In this document: in pieces, positions 7,852-16,089 of the stretch | Layout: each line of letters starts with the position of its first letter | Position numbering within the stretch: position 1 is the first letter of the stretch | Assembly: GCF_018780105.1 (NCBI RefSeq) | Contig: NZ_JADMKC010000004.1 | Coordinates: 1-64,000, forward strand | From: Thiobacillus sp. | Lineage (GTDB): Bacteria > Pseudomonadota > Gammaproteobacteria > Burkholderiales > Thiobacillaceae | Direction: 5' to 3' | DNA: 64,000 nt | The notes under the pieces: model-generated | What the model was told of the DNA's origin: nothing | Database searches by the model: none | What the model saw: only the letters and a program-made list of their open reading frames with translations | Translations under genes and position numbers: made by a program

Positions 7852-9054
7852 ATGGCAAGCATCACTTTCCGCGAAGTAGAAGGCAGCAGCCTGAAATACT
7901 GGCTGTTGTTCGGAGGACTGGGTCTTTTCGTGCTGTTTGGCGCATTGGCCTGGAATTACATGCACCACCACGGTCACGTCGTAACGGGCATGGACAACCA
8001 GATTGTTTGGGGACTGCCGCACGTGTTTGCAGTGTTCCTGATCGTGGCAGCATCGGGTGCGCTTAACGTCGCCTCCATCGCTTCAGTGTTCAACCAGAAA
8101 ATGTACAAGCCACTAGCCCCACTGTCGGCTGTACTTGCACTGGCCCTGATGCTGGGCGGTTTGCTGGTTCTCGTGCTGGATCTGGGGCGTTCAGATCGTT
8201 TGATCGTGGCGATGACGCACTTCAACTTCAAGTCGATGTTCACCTGGAACGTATTTCTGTACTCCGGTTTCTTTGGCTTGGTTGGCATTTACTTGTGGAC
8301 GATGCTTGATCGTTCGGTTGCCCCGTACTCGAAAGCAGCCGGTACGGCAGCTTTCATTTGGCGCCTGATTCTGACTACCGGTACGGGATCGTTGTTTGGC
8401 TTCCTGATTGCGCGCGAGCTTTACGGCACTTCCATGCTGGCACCGATGTTCATCATCATGTCGTTTGCCTACGGCCTTGCTGTCTACCTGATGGTGCTGG
8501 CAGCGGCTTACGCTTGGACGGGCCGCGCGCTGGGTGATGCAGTCATGCTTCGCCTGAAAGGGCTGCTTGCTGTATTCGTTGCGGCTGTGCTGTATTTCAC
8601 CGTGGTTTACCATCTGACAAGTTTGTACTTCGCCAAAATGGAAGGTGTCGAGGCGTTCATCCTGCGTGATGGCGGCATCATTACCACGCTGTTCTGGGTT
8701 GGCCAAATCCTTATTGGTTGCGTGCTCCCGCTATTGATATTGCTGACGGCTCTGGGCAAACAGCGTACCTGGATCATGGTTGCATGTGCATTGATCATTC
8801 TGGGCGGCATGGCACAGATGTACGTCACGATCATTGGCGCGCAGGCTTTCCCTCTGGACATGTTCCCTGGCTTGATCGAAAAGAGCAGCTTCGCTGATGG
8901 CCAGGTTCACAGCTATGCACCCAGCGTGCCCGAGTTCTTCCTCGGATTGGGGGGCGTGGCGATCGCCCTGTTGGCAACGACCTTTGGCGTAAAGGTTTTG
9001 CGCTTGCTGCCGGCCACGCTGGACGACGCAACGGTTGCCAAACTGGAACACTGA
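7852..9054 (+). CDS. dsrP: DsrP, NrfD-family integral membrane subunit
   Basis: 400-residue protein made almost entirely of hydrophobic helices (about ten), of the NrfD/PsrC family that exchanges electrons with the quinone pool and partners a DsrO-like ferredoxin. Begins 6 nt after the dsrO stop. A short inverted repeat (9067-9081) and the large palindrome at 9132-9157 follow, so it is likely the last gene of the tightly coupled dsrL-JOP stretch. Confidence 0.94.
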   Translation: MASITFREVEGSSLKYWLLFGGLGLFVLFGALAWNYMHHHGHVVTGMDNQIVWGLPHVFAVFLIVAASGALNVASIASVFNQKMYKPLAPLSAVLALALMLGGLLVLVLDLGRSDRLIVAMTHFNFKSMFTWNVFLYSGFFGLVGIYLWTMLDRSVAPYSKAAGTAAFIWRLILTTGTGSLFGFLIARELYGTSMLAPMFIIMSFAYGLAVYLMVLAAAYAWTGRALGDAVMLRLKGLLAVFVAAVLYFTVVYHLTSLYFAKMEGVEAFILRDGGIITTLFWVGQILIGCVLPLLILLTALGKQRTWIMVACALIILGGMAQMYVTIIGAQAFPLDMFPGLIEKSSFADGQVHSYAPSVPEFFLGLGGVAIALLATTFGVKVLRLLPATLDDATVAKLEH

Positions 9055-9088
9055 TACCTAAGCCGGCCAGGTTTAACCTGGTTGGCGA

Positions 9089-10516
9089 ATGGACAGCATG
9101 AGCCAGCACAGCACGGACATAGCAGAAACAGGACGCGGGGCAAATTTGCCCCGCGTCTTTATTTCTGCAGCGCATAAGTCTTCAGGCAAGACCACGCTTA
9201 GCCTCGGCCTCTGCGCTGCGCTTCATGCGCAGGGCTATAGCGTACAGCCCTTCAAGAAGGGGCCCGACTACATCGACCCGCTCTGGTTGAGCATGGCTGC
9301 GCAACGTCCCTGCTACAACCTCGATTTCCATATGATGGAGCGCGACGAAATCGAGCAACAATTCGCACGCGCTGCCTCGACTGCCCGAATCAGCTTGATA
9401 GAGGGGAACAAGGGGCTGTATGACGGCCTTGATCTCGATGGTAGCAACAGTAATGCCGCGTTAGCCAAGCTGCTGGGCGTGCCGGTGGTATTGGTGATCG
9501 ATGCGCGCGGCATGACCCGCGGCGTCGCCCCCTTGATCCTGGGTTACCAGGCATTCGATCCGGATATCCGGATTGCCGGTGTGATCCTCAACAACTTGGG
9601 CGGCGGCCGTCACGAATCCAAATTGCGCGCGGTGATTGAGCATTACACGGATGTAGAGGTCATTGGCGCGGTGCAGCACGATGTCAGCCTACAGATTGCT
9701 GAAAGACATCTTGGACTGGTCCCCGCTAATGAGCAGGAGGCTGCGCGTGCGCGCATCCAGCACGTGGGCGAGCGTGTGGCCGCACAGGTTGACCTGACAC
9801 GACTTCTAGCGATTGCAGATGGTGCTGCAGCCAGCAAGATCCAACGCGTGGCCGAGAGGCCGGCGAATTCCGAGCGCTTGCGGATCGGGATCGCGCACGA
9901 TCAGGCTTTTGGTTTCTATTACAACGAAGATCTCGACACGCTGCGTTCAACGAATGTGGACTTGATTGAAATCGATACCCTGAGTACGCCAGACCTGCCC
10001 GAGCTGGATGGGTTAATCATCGGGGGGGGGTTTCCTGAAGTGTTCATGACCGAGCTTGAAGCCAATGCTTCGCTACGCGGCAAGATTCGCGATGCCATCG
10101 AAGCAGGCTTGCCGACTTATGCCGAATGTGGCGGACTCATGTACCTGTCTAGAAGTTTGCGTTGGCAGGGGCTGACCCGACAGATGGTAGGTTCGGTGCC
10201 GGGCGATACCGTGATGCACGAACGTCCGGTCGGGCGAGGGTATGCCGTGCTGCAACCCACGGGAAAGGATCGTTGGTTGGAGACCGATACGATACCGGCG
10301 CATGAATTTCACTATTCGAGCTTGGAAAACCTGCCTGCTGACTCCACATACGCTTATGAAGTGAAGCGTGGTCACGGCATCGACGGGCAGCACGACGGAT
10401 ATCAGCGGCATAACCTACTTGCAGGCTATGTGCATCGTCGTGGCTCCGGCCCACGGGGTTGGATCTCCCCCTTTCTAAAACAGGCTCGCGCGCGCAAAGC
10501 GCTTGCGTCCACTTAA
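9089..10516 (+). CDS. dsrN: DsrN, siroheme amidase (CobB/CbiA-like)
   Basis: 475 residues similar to cobyrinic acid a,c-diamide synthase. DsrN is thought to amidate siroheme with glutamine nitrogen, giving the siroheme amide used by DsrAB. Visible: P-loop SAAHKSSGKTT, a dethiobiotin-synthetase-like first half, a class-I glutamine amidotransferase second half with the nucleophile in YAECGGLMY and a late EFHYS His. Two ATGs (9089, 9098) or TTG 9146 could be the start; the conserved part begins at PRVFISAAHK. A G9 tract at 10022-10030 encodes IIGGGFPE. Confidence 0.92.
   Translation: MDSMSQHSTDIAETGRGANLPRVFISAAHKSSGKTTLSLGLCAALHAQGYSVQPFKKGPDYIDPLWLSMAAQRPCYNLDFHMMERDEIEQQFARAASTARISLIEGNKGLYDGLDLDGSNSNAALAKLLGVPVVLVIDARGMTRGVAPLILGYQAFDPDIRIAGVILNNLGGGRHESKLRAVIEHYTDVEVIGAVQHDVSLQIAERHLGLVPANEQEAARARIQHVGERVAAQVDLTRLLAIADGAAASKIQRVAERPANSERLRIGIAHDQAFGFYYNEDLDTLRSTNVDLIEIDTLSTPDLPELDGLIIGGGFPEVFMTELEANASLRGKIRDAIEAGLPTYAECGGLMYLSRSLRWQGLTRQMVGSVPGDTVMHERPVGRGYAVLQPTGKDRWLETDTIPAHEFHYSSLENLPADSTYAYEVKRGHGIDGQHDGYQRHNLLAGYVHRRGSGPRGWISPFLKQARARKALAST
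9132..9157 (+). promoter_or_regulatory. 26-bp perfect palindrome at the start of dsrN
   Basis: Bases 9132-9157 are a perfect GC-flanked palindrome centred on AAATTT, followed by TTTATTT; weaker outer arms GCAGAAA (9122-9128) and TTTCTGC extend it. In RNA it is a terminator-like hairpin after dsrP. It lies inside the longest dsrN reading frame and contains a possible TTG start for dsrN (9146). It may be a terminator for the upstream genes, a control hairpin for dsrN, or a dimeric protein site. Confidence 0.65.
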
Positions 10517-10531
10517 TTTCGAGGTTTGCCC

Positions 10532-10852
10532 ATGATTAAAATTACCGACAGCGCAGCTGCGCAGATTCGCGTTGCCAACAACAACCCCGATGTATTCGAT
10601 TTAATTTTGAGGGTTGCGGCTTACCAGGAAGAAGATGGTGGCGTGAACTATGGCATGGGGTTCGATACCGAGCGCGAGGCAGACGAACATCTTGTCGTCA
10701 ACGGCATCGAGGTATTGATTGCTGCATCAAGCACGCCCTATTTGCAGGGCGTCACGCTCGACTTCGTCGAAATGAATCCGGGCGATATGCGCTTCATTTT
10801 CATTCCGCCTTATTCCGCTGAAGATGAATCCGAAACCCCGACTACCGAGTAA
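10532..10852 (+). CDS. dsrR: DsrR, A-type iron-sulfur carrier-like protein
   Basis: 106-residue IscA/HesB-fold protein that has lost all cysteines, as described for DsrR, so it is not a cluster scaffold; in A. vinosum it is needed for normal dsr expression. The ATG at 10532 is preceded by GAGG seven bases upstream; an in-frame TTG at 10526 is too close to that site. It ends 3 nt before cysG. No dsrS-like gene follows. Confidence 0.88.
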   Translation: MIKITDSAAAQIRVANNNPDVFDLILRVAAYQEEDGGVNYGMGFDTEREADEHLVVNGIEVLIAASSTPYLQGVTLDFVEMNPGDMRFIFIPPYSAEDESETPTTE

Positions 10853-10855
10853 TAC

Positions 10856-12295
10856 ATGAACTATCTGCCTATTTTTCTTGACTTGCGTGACCGCCATTGT
10901 CTGGTCGTCGGCGGCTCTGAAACGGCTGCGCGCAAAGCTGAGCTGCTGCTGCGTGCAGGTGCGCGTGTAGATGTTGCGGCACCGGCCTTGCATGAAGCCT
11001 GGGAGCGCTTGCCTGGTACCGACCGGGTGAGCCGGGTCGCCGACAGCTTCTCGGTGTCGCTGCTCGACGGCAAGGATGCCGTTATTGTGGTCGAAGACGA
11101 TATGGCGCTTGCCACGCTCATCTCCGATGCCGCGCGAGCGCGTCATCTGCCGATCAACGTCGCTGACAAGCCCGCACTGTGCAGTTACATCCTGCCATCG
11201 ATCATCGATCGCTCGCCCATCATGGTTGCGGTTTCCAGTGGGGGGGAAGCGCCGGTACTGGCGCGCATGCTGCGCGCGCGTCTGGAAACCATGATTCCGG
11301 CCGCCTATGGCCGTCTGGGTGCGCTCGCTTCGCGCTTCAAGGAACGCGTGCGCGGCACAGTCAAGCCTGCGCAGCGGCGCGCATTCTGGGAGAAGGTGTT
11401 CCTGTCGCCAGTCGCGGAAATGGTTTTTTCCGGGCGCGAAGCCGAGGCAGAAAAGCAACTCGAGGCGATGATCGCGAATGCCGCAACCCATGACATCAGC
11501 CGGGGCGAGGTCTATCTCGTCGGCGCCGGCCCGGGTAATCCGGACTTGCTGACTTTCCGCGCGCTCCGCTTGATGCAGCAGGCCGATGTCATCGTGCACG
11601 ACCGGCTCGTCTCGCAGCCCATTCTCGATATGTGTCGACGCGATGCCGAGCGCATCTATGTTGGCAAGGAGCGCGATGACCACGCTGTCCCGCAAGAGGA
11701 AATCAACATGCTGCTGGTGCGTCTGGCCAAGGCCGGCAAGCGAACCCTGCGGCTCAAGGGGGGTGATCCGTTCATCTTTGGTCGGGGCGGCGAGGAAATC
11801 GAAACCCTGGTTGAGCATGGCGTGTCCTTTCAGGTTGTTCCGGGTATTACGGCAGCAGCCGGCGTTGCGTCCTATGCCGGGATTCCGCTGACGCATCGGG
11901 ATTACGCACAGTCGGTCGCCTTCGTCACCGGTCATCTCAAGGACAACACCTTCAACATGAACTGGGACGGCATTGCCCGCCACGACCAGACTATTGTCAT
12001 TTACATGGGGCTGAAAGGCTTGCCATTGCTGTGTGAGGCGCTGGTCAAGCACGGGCTCGACTCGACCACGCCAGCCGCGATCATCCAGCAGGGAACGTTG
12101 CCTACCCAGCGCGTTGTGACCGGAACCTTATCCACGCTCCCCGGACTTGCCGCGACTGCCGGCCTCAAAGCGCCTACGCTGATCATCGTAGGTAATGTGG
12201 TCAAATTGCGCGAGAAGCTGGGTTGGTATCAGCCTGAGCAACATCAGGAGCAAGCGCAGCGTTCACCGCTTGAGGCACCCGATCACTTGCGCTGA
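10856..12295 (+). CDS. cysG: Siroheme synthase CysG (trifunctional)
   Basis: 479 residues. N-terminal half (1-about 210): NAD-dependent precorrin-2 dehydrogenase/sirohydrochlorin ferrochelatase, with GGSETAARKAELLL Rossmann motif. C-terminal half: uroporphyrinogen III C-methyltransferase, with VYLVGAGPGNPDLLT and GGDPFIFGRGGEE. It makes siroheme from uroporphyrinogen III. Placement 3 nt after dsrR, in the same operon, strongly suggests it is dedicated to supplying DsrAB, with DsrN amidating the product. Confidence 0.96.
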   Translation: MNYLPIFLDLRDRHCLVVGGSETAARKAELLLRAGARVDVAAPALHEAWERLPGTDRVSRVADSFSVSLLDGKDAVIVVEDDMALATLISDAARARHLPINVADKPALCSYILPSIIDRSPIMVAVSSGGEAPVLARMLRARLETMIPAAYGRLGALASRFKERVRGTVKPAQRRAFWEKVFLSPVAEMVFSGREAEAEKQLEAMIANAATHDISRGEVYLVGAGPGNPDLLTFRALRLMQQADVIVHDRLVSQPILDMCRRDAERIYVGKERDDHAVPQEEINMLLVRLAKAGKRTLRLKGGDPFIFGRGGEEIETLVEHGVSFQVVPGITAAAGVASYAGIPLTHRDYAQSVAFVTGHLKDNTFNMNWDGIARHDQTIVIYMGLKGLPLLCEALVKHGLDSTTPAAIIQQGTLPTQRVVTGTLSTLPGLAATAGLKAPTLIIVGNVVKLREKLGWYQPEQHQEQAQRSPLEAPDHLR

Positions 12296-12614
12296 ATTCT
12301 GAACCTTTGTATCCGCGCATGTGGGGCATGATGCACATAGCCGTCGAATCGCTACCGACTTCTTTTAGTTGTTGATGAATTCGGATTACGCACTGCCGTA
12401 GCAGCAGTGTGGCATTAAAGTCACAAACTGAAGAAAATGTAGCCTTAATGCTAACAGTGCGCGACGAATCCGGGCAAAATCCTGCCCCATGCCCTTGTAA
12501 GGTGTACAGGCATAGCGTTATAGTCACGCAACCAAGCATGTTCCCGTACGCTTTTGGCATCAGCAACATGCGACGAATTAAAAGCTTTAAATCAATCACA
12601 GGAGCCTAATCACT
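12296..12614. other. Intergenic region between cysG and the OmpA-family gene
   Basis: 319 bp with no convincing gene. It contains a sigma-70-like promoter (12495-12524) about 90 bp before the next gene, an AT-rich leader and an AGGAG ribosome site near 12600. Short open frames here have no ribosome sites or recognisable features. Confidence 0.6.
12495..12524 (+). promoter_or_regulatory. Candidate sigma-70 promoter of the OmpA-family gene
   Basis: TTGTAA at 12495-12500 and TATAGT at 12519-12524 with an 18-bp spacer. Leader to the ATG at 12615 is about 85 nt. Confidence 0.5.
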
Positions 12615-13445
12615 ATGCGTACCCCCCTCGTTCTCAGCTTGCTCAGCACAGCCCTGATCACTGTTGGTGCAGTCAATGCCCAGGCAGCCGATGGTAATTT
12701 TTACGATCCGTCCAACGTTGGCGCGGGCGTATACAAGCCTGAAACCATTCATGCTCCGAACGCAGTTCAGGTGCCGGCTACGACTGCCCATGAAATCAAC
12801 CGCACCATTGGTTGCCCCGGCAAGCAGATTCTGGACAAGGGATGTGCTGTAGAAGATGCGGACAAGGACACGGTTGAAAACTGGACCGATAAGTGCCCCA
12901 ACACGCCTGCAGGCATGAAAGTGAATGCCCTCGGTTGCGAAATCGATACCGATGGCGATGGCGTACTGGATTCCGCAGACAAGTGCCCCACCGTTTTCGC
13001 ACAAACCCCTGATGGTTGCCCGCCCGTTGTAGTTGCTCCCGAACCCGCTGCTGTTCCCGCCCCCGCTCCCGCTCCCGCCACACCCGATGCACCGATTGTG
13101 GTTTTGGGTGACGTGAATTTTGATTTCGACAAGGCTGCGCTGAAGCCGACTGCCGACGAGAAAATCGACAAGGCTGTTGAGCACGTCAATAAAATGGCCG
13201 GTGAGACATTCGAGTTGAAAGGTTACACCGACAGCGTTGGTTCAGAAGCCTACAACTTGAAGTTGTCGCAGAAGCGTGCGGATGTCGTGCGTAATGCAAT
13301 GATCAAGAAGGGTGCCCCTGCTGATCGTATTACTGCAAAAGGCTACGGCGAAGCCAGCCCGGTTGCCAGCAATAGCACCAAAGCAGGCCGTGCTGAAAAC
13401 CGCCGTGTCGAACTGTGGGGTGCTAAAGTTGCACCTGCTCAGTAA
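12615..13445 (+). CDS. OmpA-family outer-membrane/peptidoglycan protein with TSP3 repeats
   Basis: 276 residues: signal peptide (1-about 24, ending VNAQA), a region with cysteine-bearing calcium-binding thrombospondin type-3 repeats (DADKDTVENWTDKCP, DTDGDGVLDSADKCP, residues about 75-135), a Pro/Ala linker (about 137-157), then a C-terminal OmpA domain that binds peptidoglycan (FDFDKAALKP; the TDSVGS and NRRVELW motifs). No N-terminal beta-barrel is evident. It has its own promoter and a strong terminator, so it is a single-gene unit. Confidence 0.9.
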   Translation: MRTPLVLSLLSTALITVGAVNAQAADGNFYDPSNVGAGVYKPETIHAPNAVQVPATTAHEINRTIGCPGKQILDKGCAVEDADKDTVENWTDKCPNTPAGMKVNALGCEIDTDGDGVLDSADKCPTVFAQTPDGCPPVVVAPEPAAVPAPAPAPATPDAPIVVLGDVNFDFDKAALKPTADEKIDKAVEHVNKMAGETFELKGYTDSVGSEAYNLKLSQKRADVVRNAMIKKGAPADRITAKGYGEASPVASNSTKAGRAENRRVELWGAKVAPAQ

Positions 13446-13464
13446 TACTTGAGCGTTGACGATT

Positions 13465-13495
13465 AAAACGGGAGCTTCGGCTCCCGTTTTTTTTT
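13465..13495 (+). terminator. Intrinsic terminator of the OmpA-family gene
   Basis: 11-bp stem (13465-13475 with 13480-13490) with a TTCG tetraloop and a run of nine T's from 13487. Confidence 0.93.
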
Positions 13496-13584
13496 GCATT
13501 CAGTCGGATCAGGCAAAGACCTGTGCACCATATGCTCGATGGCCGAACGAATGCTTCGTTATTGCCCTGCGCTCTGCGCGATAT

Positions 13585-15747
13585 TCAGAACACCAGAGGA
13601 TCGATATCCAGCGACCAGCGTGCAACGCGTGGTTTGATCGTGTCCAGTTGCGGCTGCCAGTTGTGAACAAATGCCTGTAATGCTCGCCGCGATGCTGATT
13701 GGATAAGCAGTTGCGCGCGCTCCAGGTTTGCGACGCGTGCCATGGGGGCGGGCACGGCGGTAAACACGCTGATGTGCGGGTGTTCGGGCGCAATTCGCGC
13801 GGCTTGCTGCAGGAACGCCAACGATGCTGACATCGATGGCGCTTCGGCGCGTAGCAGTACCTGCCGGGTCAAGGGGGGCAGATCAAGTTGCTTGCGTTCG
13901 GCCAGCAGCATACGGGCGTAGCCAGCGAAGTCATGCCGCTGTAGAAACCGGAATATTGGGTGGTCCGGGAATGCTGTCTGTATCAATACGCGCCCCGGTT
14001 TGTCGGCTCGGCCTGCGCGTCCGGCGACTTGCATCAGCTGGGCGAACAGTCGTTCCGTTGCACGAAAATCCGGACTGTAGAGTGCGCCGTCGGTGTCGAG
14101 GATCAGTGCCAGCGTCATGTTGGGAAAATCGTGGCCTTTGGCCAGCATTTGCGTGCCAACCAGAATATCGAGCGCGCCCGCATGCACAGCCTCCCCAAGC
14201 TCGGACCAGGCGCGTGGCCGCATGCTATCGCGATCGATGCGGCGAATGCGTGCGGCAGGTAGCAGCGCCGCGAGCGTTTCTTCCAGCCGCTGCGTGCCCT
14301 GGCCAAGCGCTTTGAGGTCCGGGTTGCCGCAACTCGGACACTCGGCAGGGATGCGCGATTCAAAACCGCAGTGATGGCACTTAAGCCGCCGCGCGGCTTG
14401 ATGCAGTACCAGACGCGACGAGCAGCTGGGGCAGGGCGACACCCATGCGCAACTTGGGCAATACAGTGCAGGCGCATAGCCGCGCCGGTTGAGGAAAACC
14501 AGGCTTTGCTCGCCGCGCGCAAGGGTTTCGCCGAGCGCTTGCAGGGCCGGACGGGTGAGGCCATTGTCAACCGGGATGTGCTTGAGATCCACCAGTTCGA
14601 TCGTCGGGAGTTGCGCCTGTTTGATCGCGCGCTGCTTCAGCTCGACCAGCTGATAGCGACCACTCAGGGCTTGCGAGTAGCTTTCCAGAGAAGGCGTGGC
14701 CGAACCCAGCAATATCGGGATATTGCATTGCTGTGCACGCGCGATCGCAACATCGCGCGCTGAATAGCGCAGCCCTTCCTGCTGCTTGAACGAGAGGTCG
14801 TGCTCTTCGTCGACCACGATCAGGCCCAGTCGCGGCAGCGGTGTAAACACCGACAGACGGGTGCCGAGCAGGAGATCTGCTTCGGGTGCGGCCAGCCAGT
14901 TTTCAGTGCGTTCTTTCTCACTCAATCCGCTGTGCAGGGTGACGATACGGCGCCCGGGAAAGCGGCGGCGAAATTGTTGCTCCAGTTGCGGCGTGAGCGA
15001 TATTTCAGGAATCAGGACCAGGGATTGCCGACCTTGGTCCAGTACGGCGTCGATCATCCTCAAATACAGCTCAGTCTTGCCGCTGCCTGTGACGCCGTGG
15101 ATCAGGTGAACACCGAATTGTCCGAGGGCCGGCCGCAGACGATCGAAGGCCGCTTGCTGTTCAACAGTGGCGGGTGGCGGTATCGCGGTTGTGGCTGGCG
15201 GCACACTGCCCGCCGGGAGCGAGCGCGCCCATTTGGCCCAGCCTTCTGCAATCAATGCGCTGGCGTGACGGGTATGCCCGTTTGCGCGCAGTGCCTCGCG
15301 CGCTTGTGGCGCAGTTCGCAGGGCTTCGAGCAGTGCAAGCCGTGATTTTGCGCGCGCAGACGGCGTAGCAGTGCGGCCGGCTTCGGTCAGCACCAGCCAG
15401 GGGGTGGCTGGGGCGAACGGCGAGGCGTTGCGCAGGCGTGGCGGCAGCGTGGACAGCAGGATCGCGCCGAGCGGATAGTGATAGTAGTCAGCGCAAAACT
15501 GTGCCAAACGAAGAACATCGGCAGCCAGCGCGGGACGATCGTCAAAAATGCGGATGACGTCGCGCAGCTTGTCGGCCTGGATCGTACTGTGGCTGGTTTG
15601 TTTCAGGGCAATGCCTATTTGCCGGGTCCGGCCGAATGGCACCTCGATCAGGCTGCCGGGAGGAACGACGCCCAGTGTGTCCGGCAGGCGATAGTCGAAC
15701 AGTCGGTACAAGGGGGTATCGAGTGCGACCTGAAGGATGGACGACAT
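13585..15747 (-). CDS. priA: Primosomal protein N' PriA (replication restart helicase)
   Basis: 720 residues. PriA binds stalled forks and reloads DnaB. N-terminal 3'-binding domain; superfamily-2 helicase with Walker A GVTGSGKTELY (about residue 215) and DEEHD; eight cysteines binding two zinc ions (CPSC, CPSC, CHHC, CPSC, about residues 430-470). Full length. ATG start at 15747 on the complementary strand. It is convergent with the OmpA-family gene. Confidence 0.96.
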   Translation of the reverse strand: MSSILQVALDTPLYRLFDYRLPDTLGVVPPGSLIEVPFGRTRQIGIALKQTSHSTIQADKLRDVIRIFDDRPALAADVLRLAQFCADYYHYPLGAILLSTLPPRLRNASPFAPATPWLVLTEAGRTATPSARAKSRLALLEALRTAPQAREALRANGHTRHASALIAEGWAKWARSLPAGSVPPATTAIPPPATVEQQAAFDRLRPALGQFGVHLIHGVTGSGKTELYLRMIDAVLDQGRQSLVLIPEISLTPQLEQQFRRRFPGRRIVTLHSGLSEKERTENWLAAPEADLLLGTRLSVFTPLPRLGLIVVDEEHDLSFKQQEGLRYSARDVAIARAQQCNIPILLGSATPSLESYSQALSGRYQLVELKQRAIKQAQLPTIELVDLKHIPVDNGLTRPALQALGETLARGEQSLVFLNRRGYAPALYCPSCAWVSPCPSCSSRLVLHQAARRLKCHHCGFESRIPAECPSCGNPDLKALGQGTQRLEETLAALLPAARIRRIDRDSMRPRAWSELGEAVHAGALDILVGTQMLAKGHDFPNMTLALILDTDGALYSPDFRATERLFAQLMQVAGRAGRADKPGRVLIQTAFPDHPIFRFLQRHDFAGYARMLLAERKQLDLPPLTRQVLLRAEAPSMSASLAFLQQAARIAPEHPHISVFTAVPAPMARVANLERAQLLIQSASRRALQAFVHNWQPQLDTIKPRVARWSLDIDPLVF

Positions 15748-16089
15748 AACTTAAGGGCGAAACCTGGCTGAAAGTCGGGGAATCCTTGCTAAGTGGATGT
15801 TCAGAAAGTCTTATTCTGTTTTGTCCACGCAGTCTGTGGATAATTATGTGGGTGATTCGGTTTGAAACGTCCCAAACGCCCGTATACAGGCACTCGGGAA
15901 CGATAGGCTAAAAAGCAGGCAAACCAATAATTATAATTTTATCAATGGCTTATAAATATGCTTGGCGTGTCAAGGGGGCGCGGTAAAAAAAGAACGCTTG
16001 CACCAACGCTGTGCATAAGTTAGTTAGCACTAGCCTATATGGAACAAGGCTTATTCGCCCTATTGGTGAATAAGCCTTTGTTTTTAATA
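15748..16089. other. Non-coding gap with DnaA-box-like sites and an AT-rich core
   Basis: 342 bp without a gene. It holds two perfect TTATNCACA boxes on the complementary strand (15835-15843 and 16010-16018), weaker box-like copies at 15821-15829 and 15847-15855, an AT-rich core (about 15926-15959) and a hairpin with T-run at 16046-16085. It could be a DnaA-responsive control region, a minor origin-like locus or a small-RNA gene; none is proven. Confidence 0.5.
16046..16085 (+). terminator. Intrinsic terminator with no obvious upstream gene on its strand
   Basis: Perfect 11-bp stem (16046-16056 with 16068-16078), 11-nt loop, then TTTGTTTTT. The T-run is on the + strand although both flanking genes are on the - strand; on the - strand the downstream run is weak. 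It may serve the Tim44 gene in reverse or end an unannotated + strand transcript. Confidence 0.7.

Noticed and set aside
9067-9081. Short inverted repeat CCAGGTTTAACCTGG as terminator of dsrP
   Set aside because: The stem is only five to seven bp with almost no loop and no T-run; the larger palindrome downstream is the better candidate.
12409-12609. 66-codon frame before the OmpA-family gene
   Set aside because: No ribosome site, contains the promoter, no similarity to anything I know.
15748-16089. Chromosomal origin oriC
   Set aside because: Two perfect boxes and an AT-rich core are suggestive, but dnaA, dnaN, parAB and gidAB-type neighbours are absent and gene directions do not diverge from this point. 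Kept only as a candidate DnaA-linked region.
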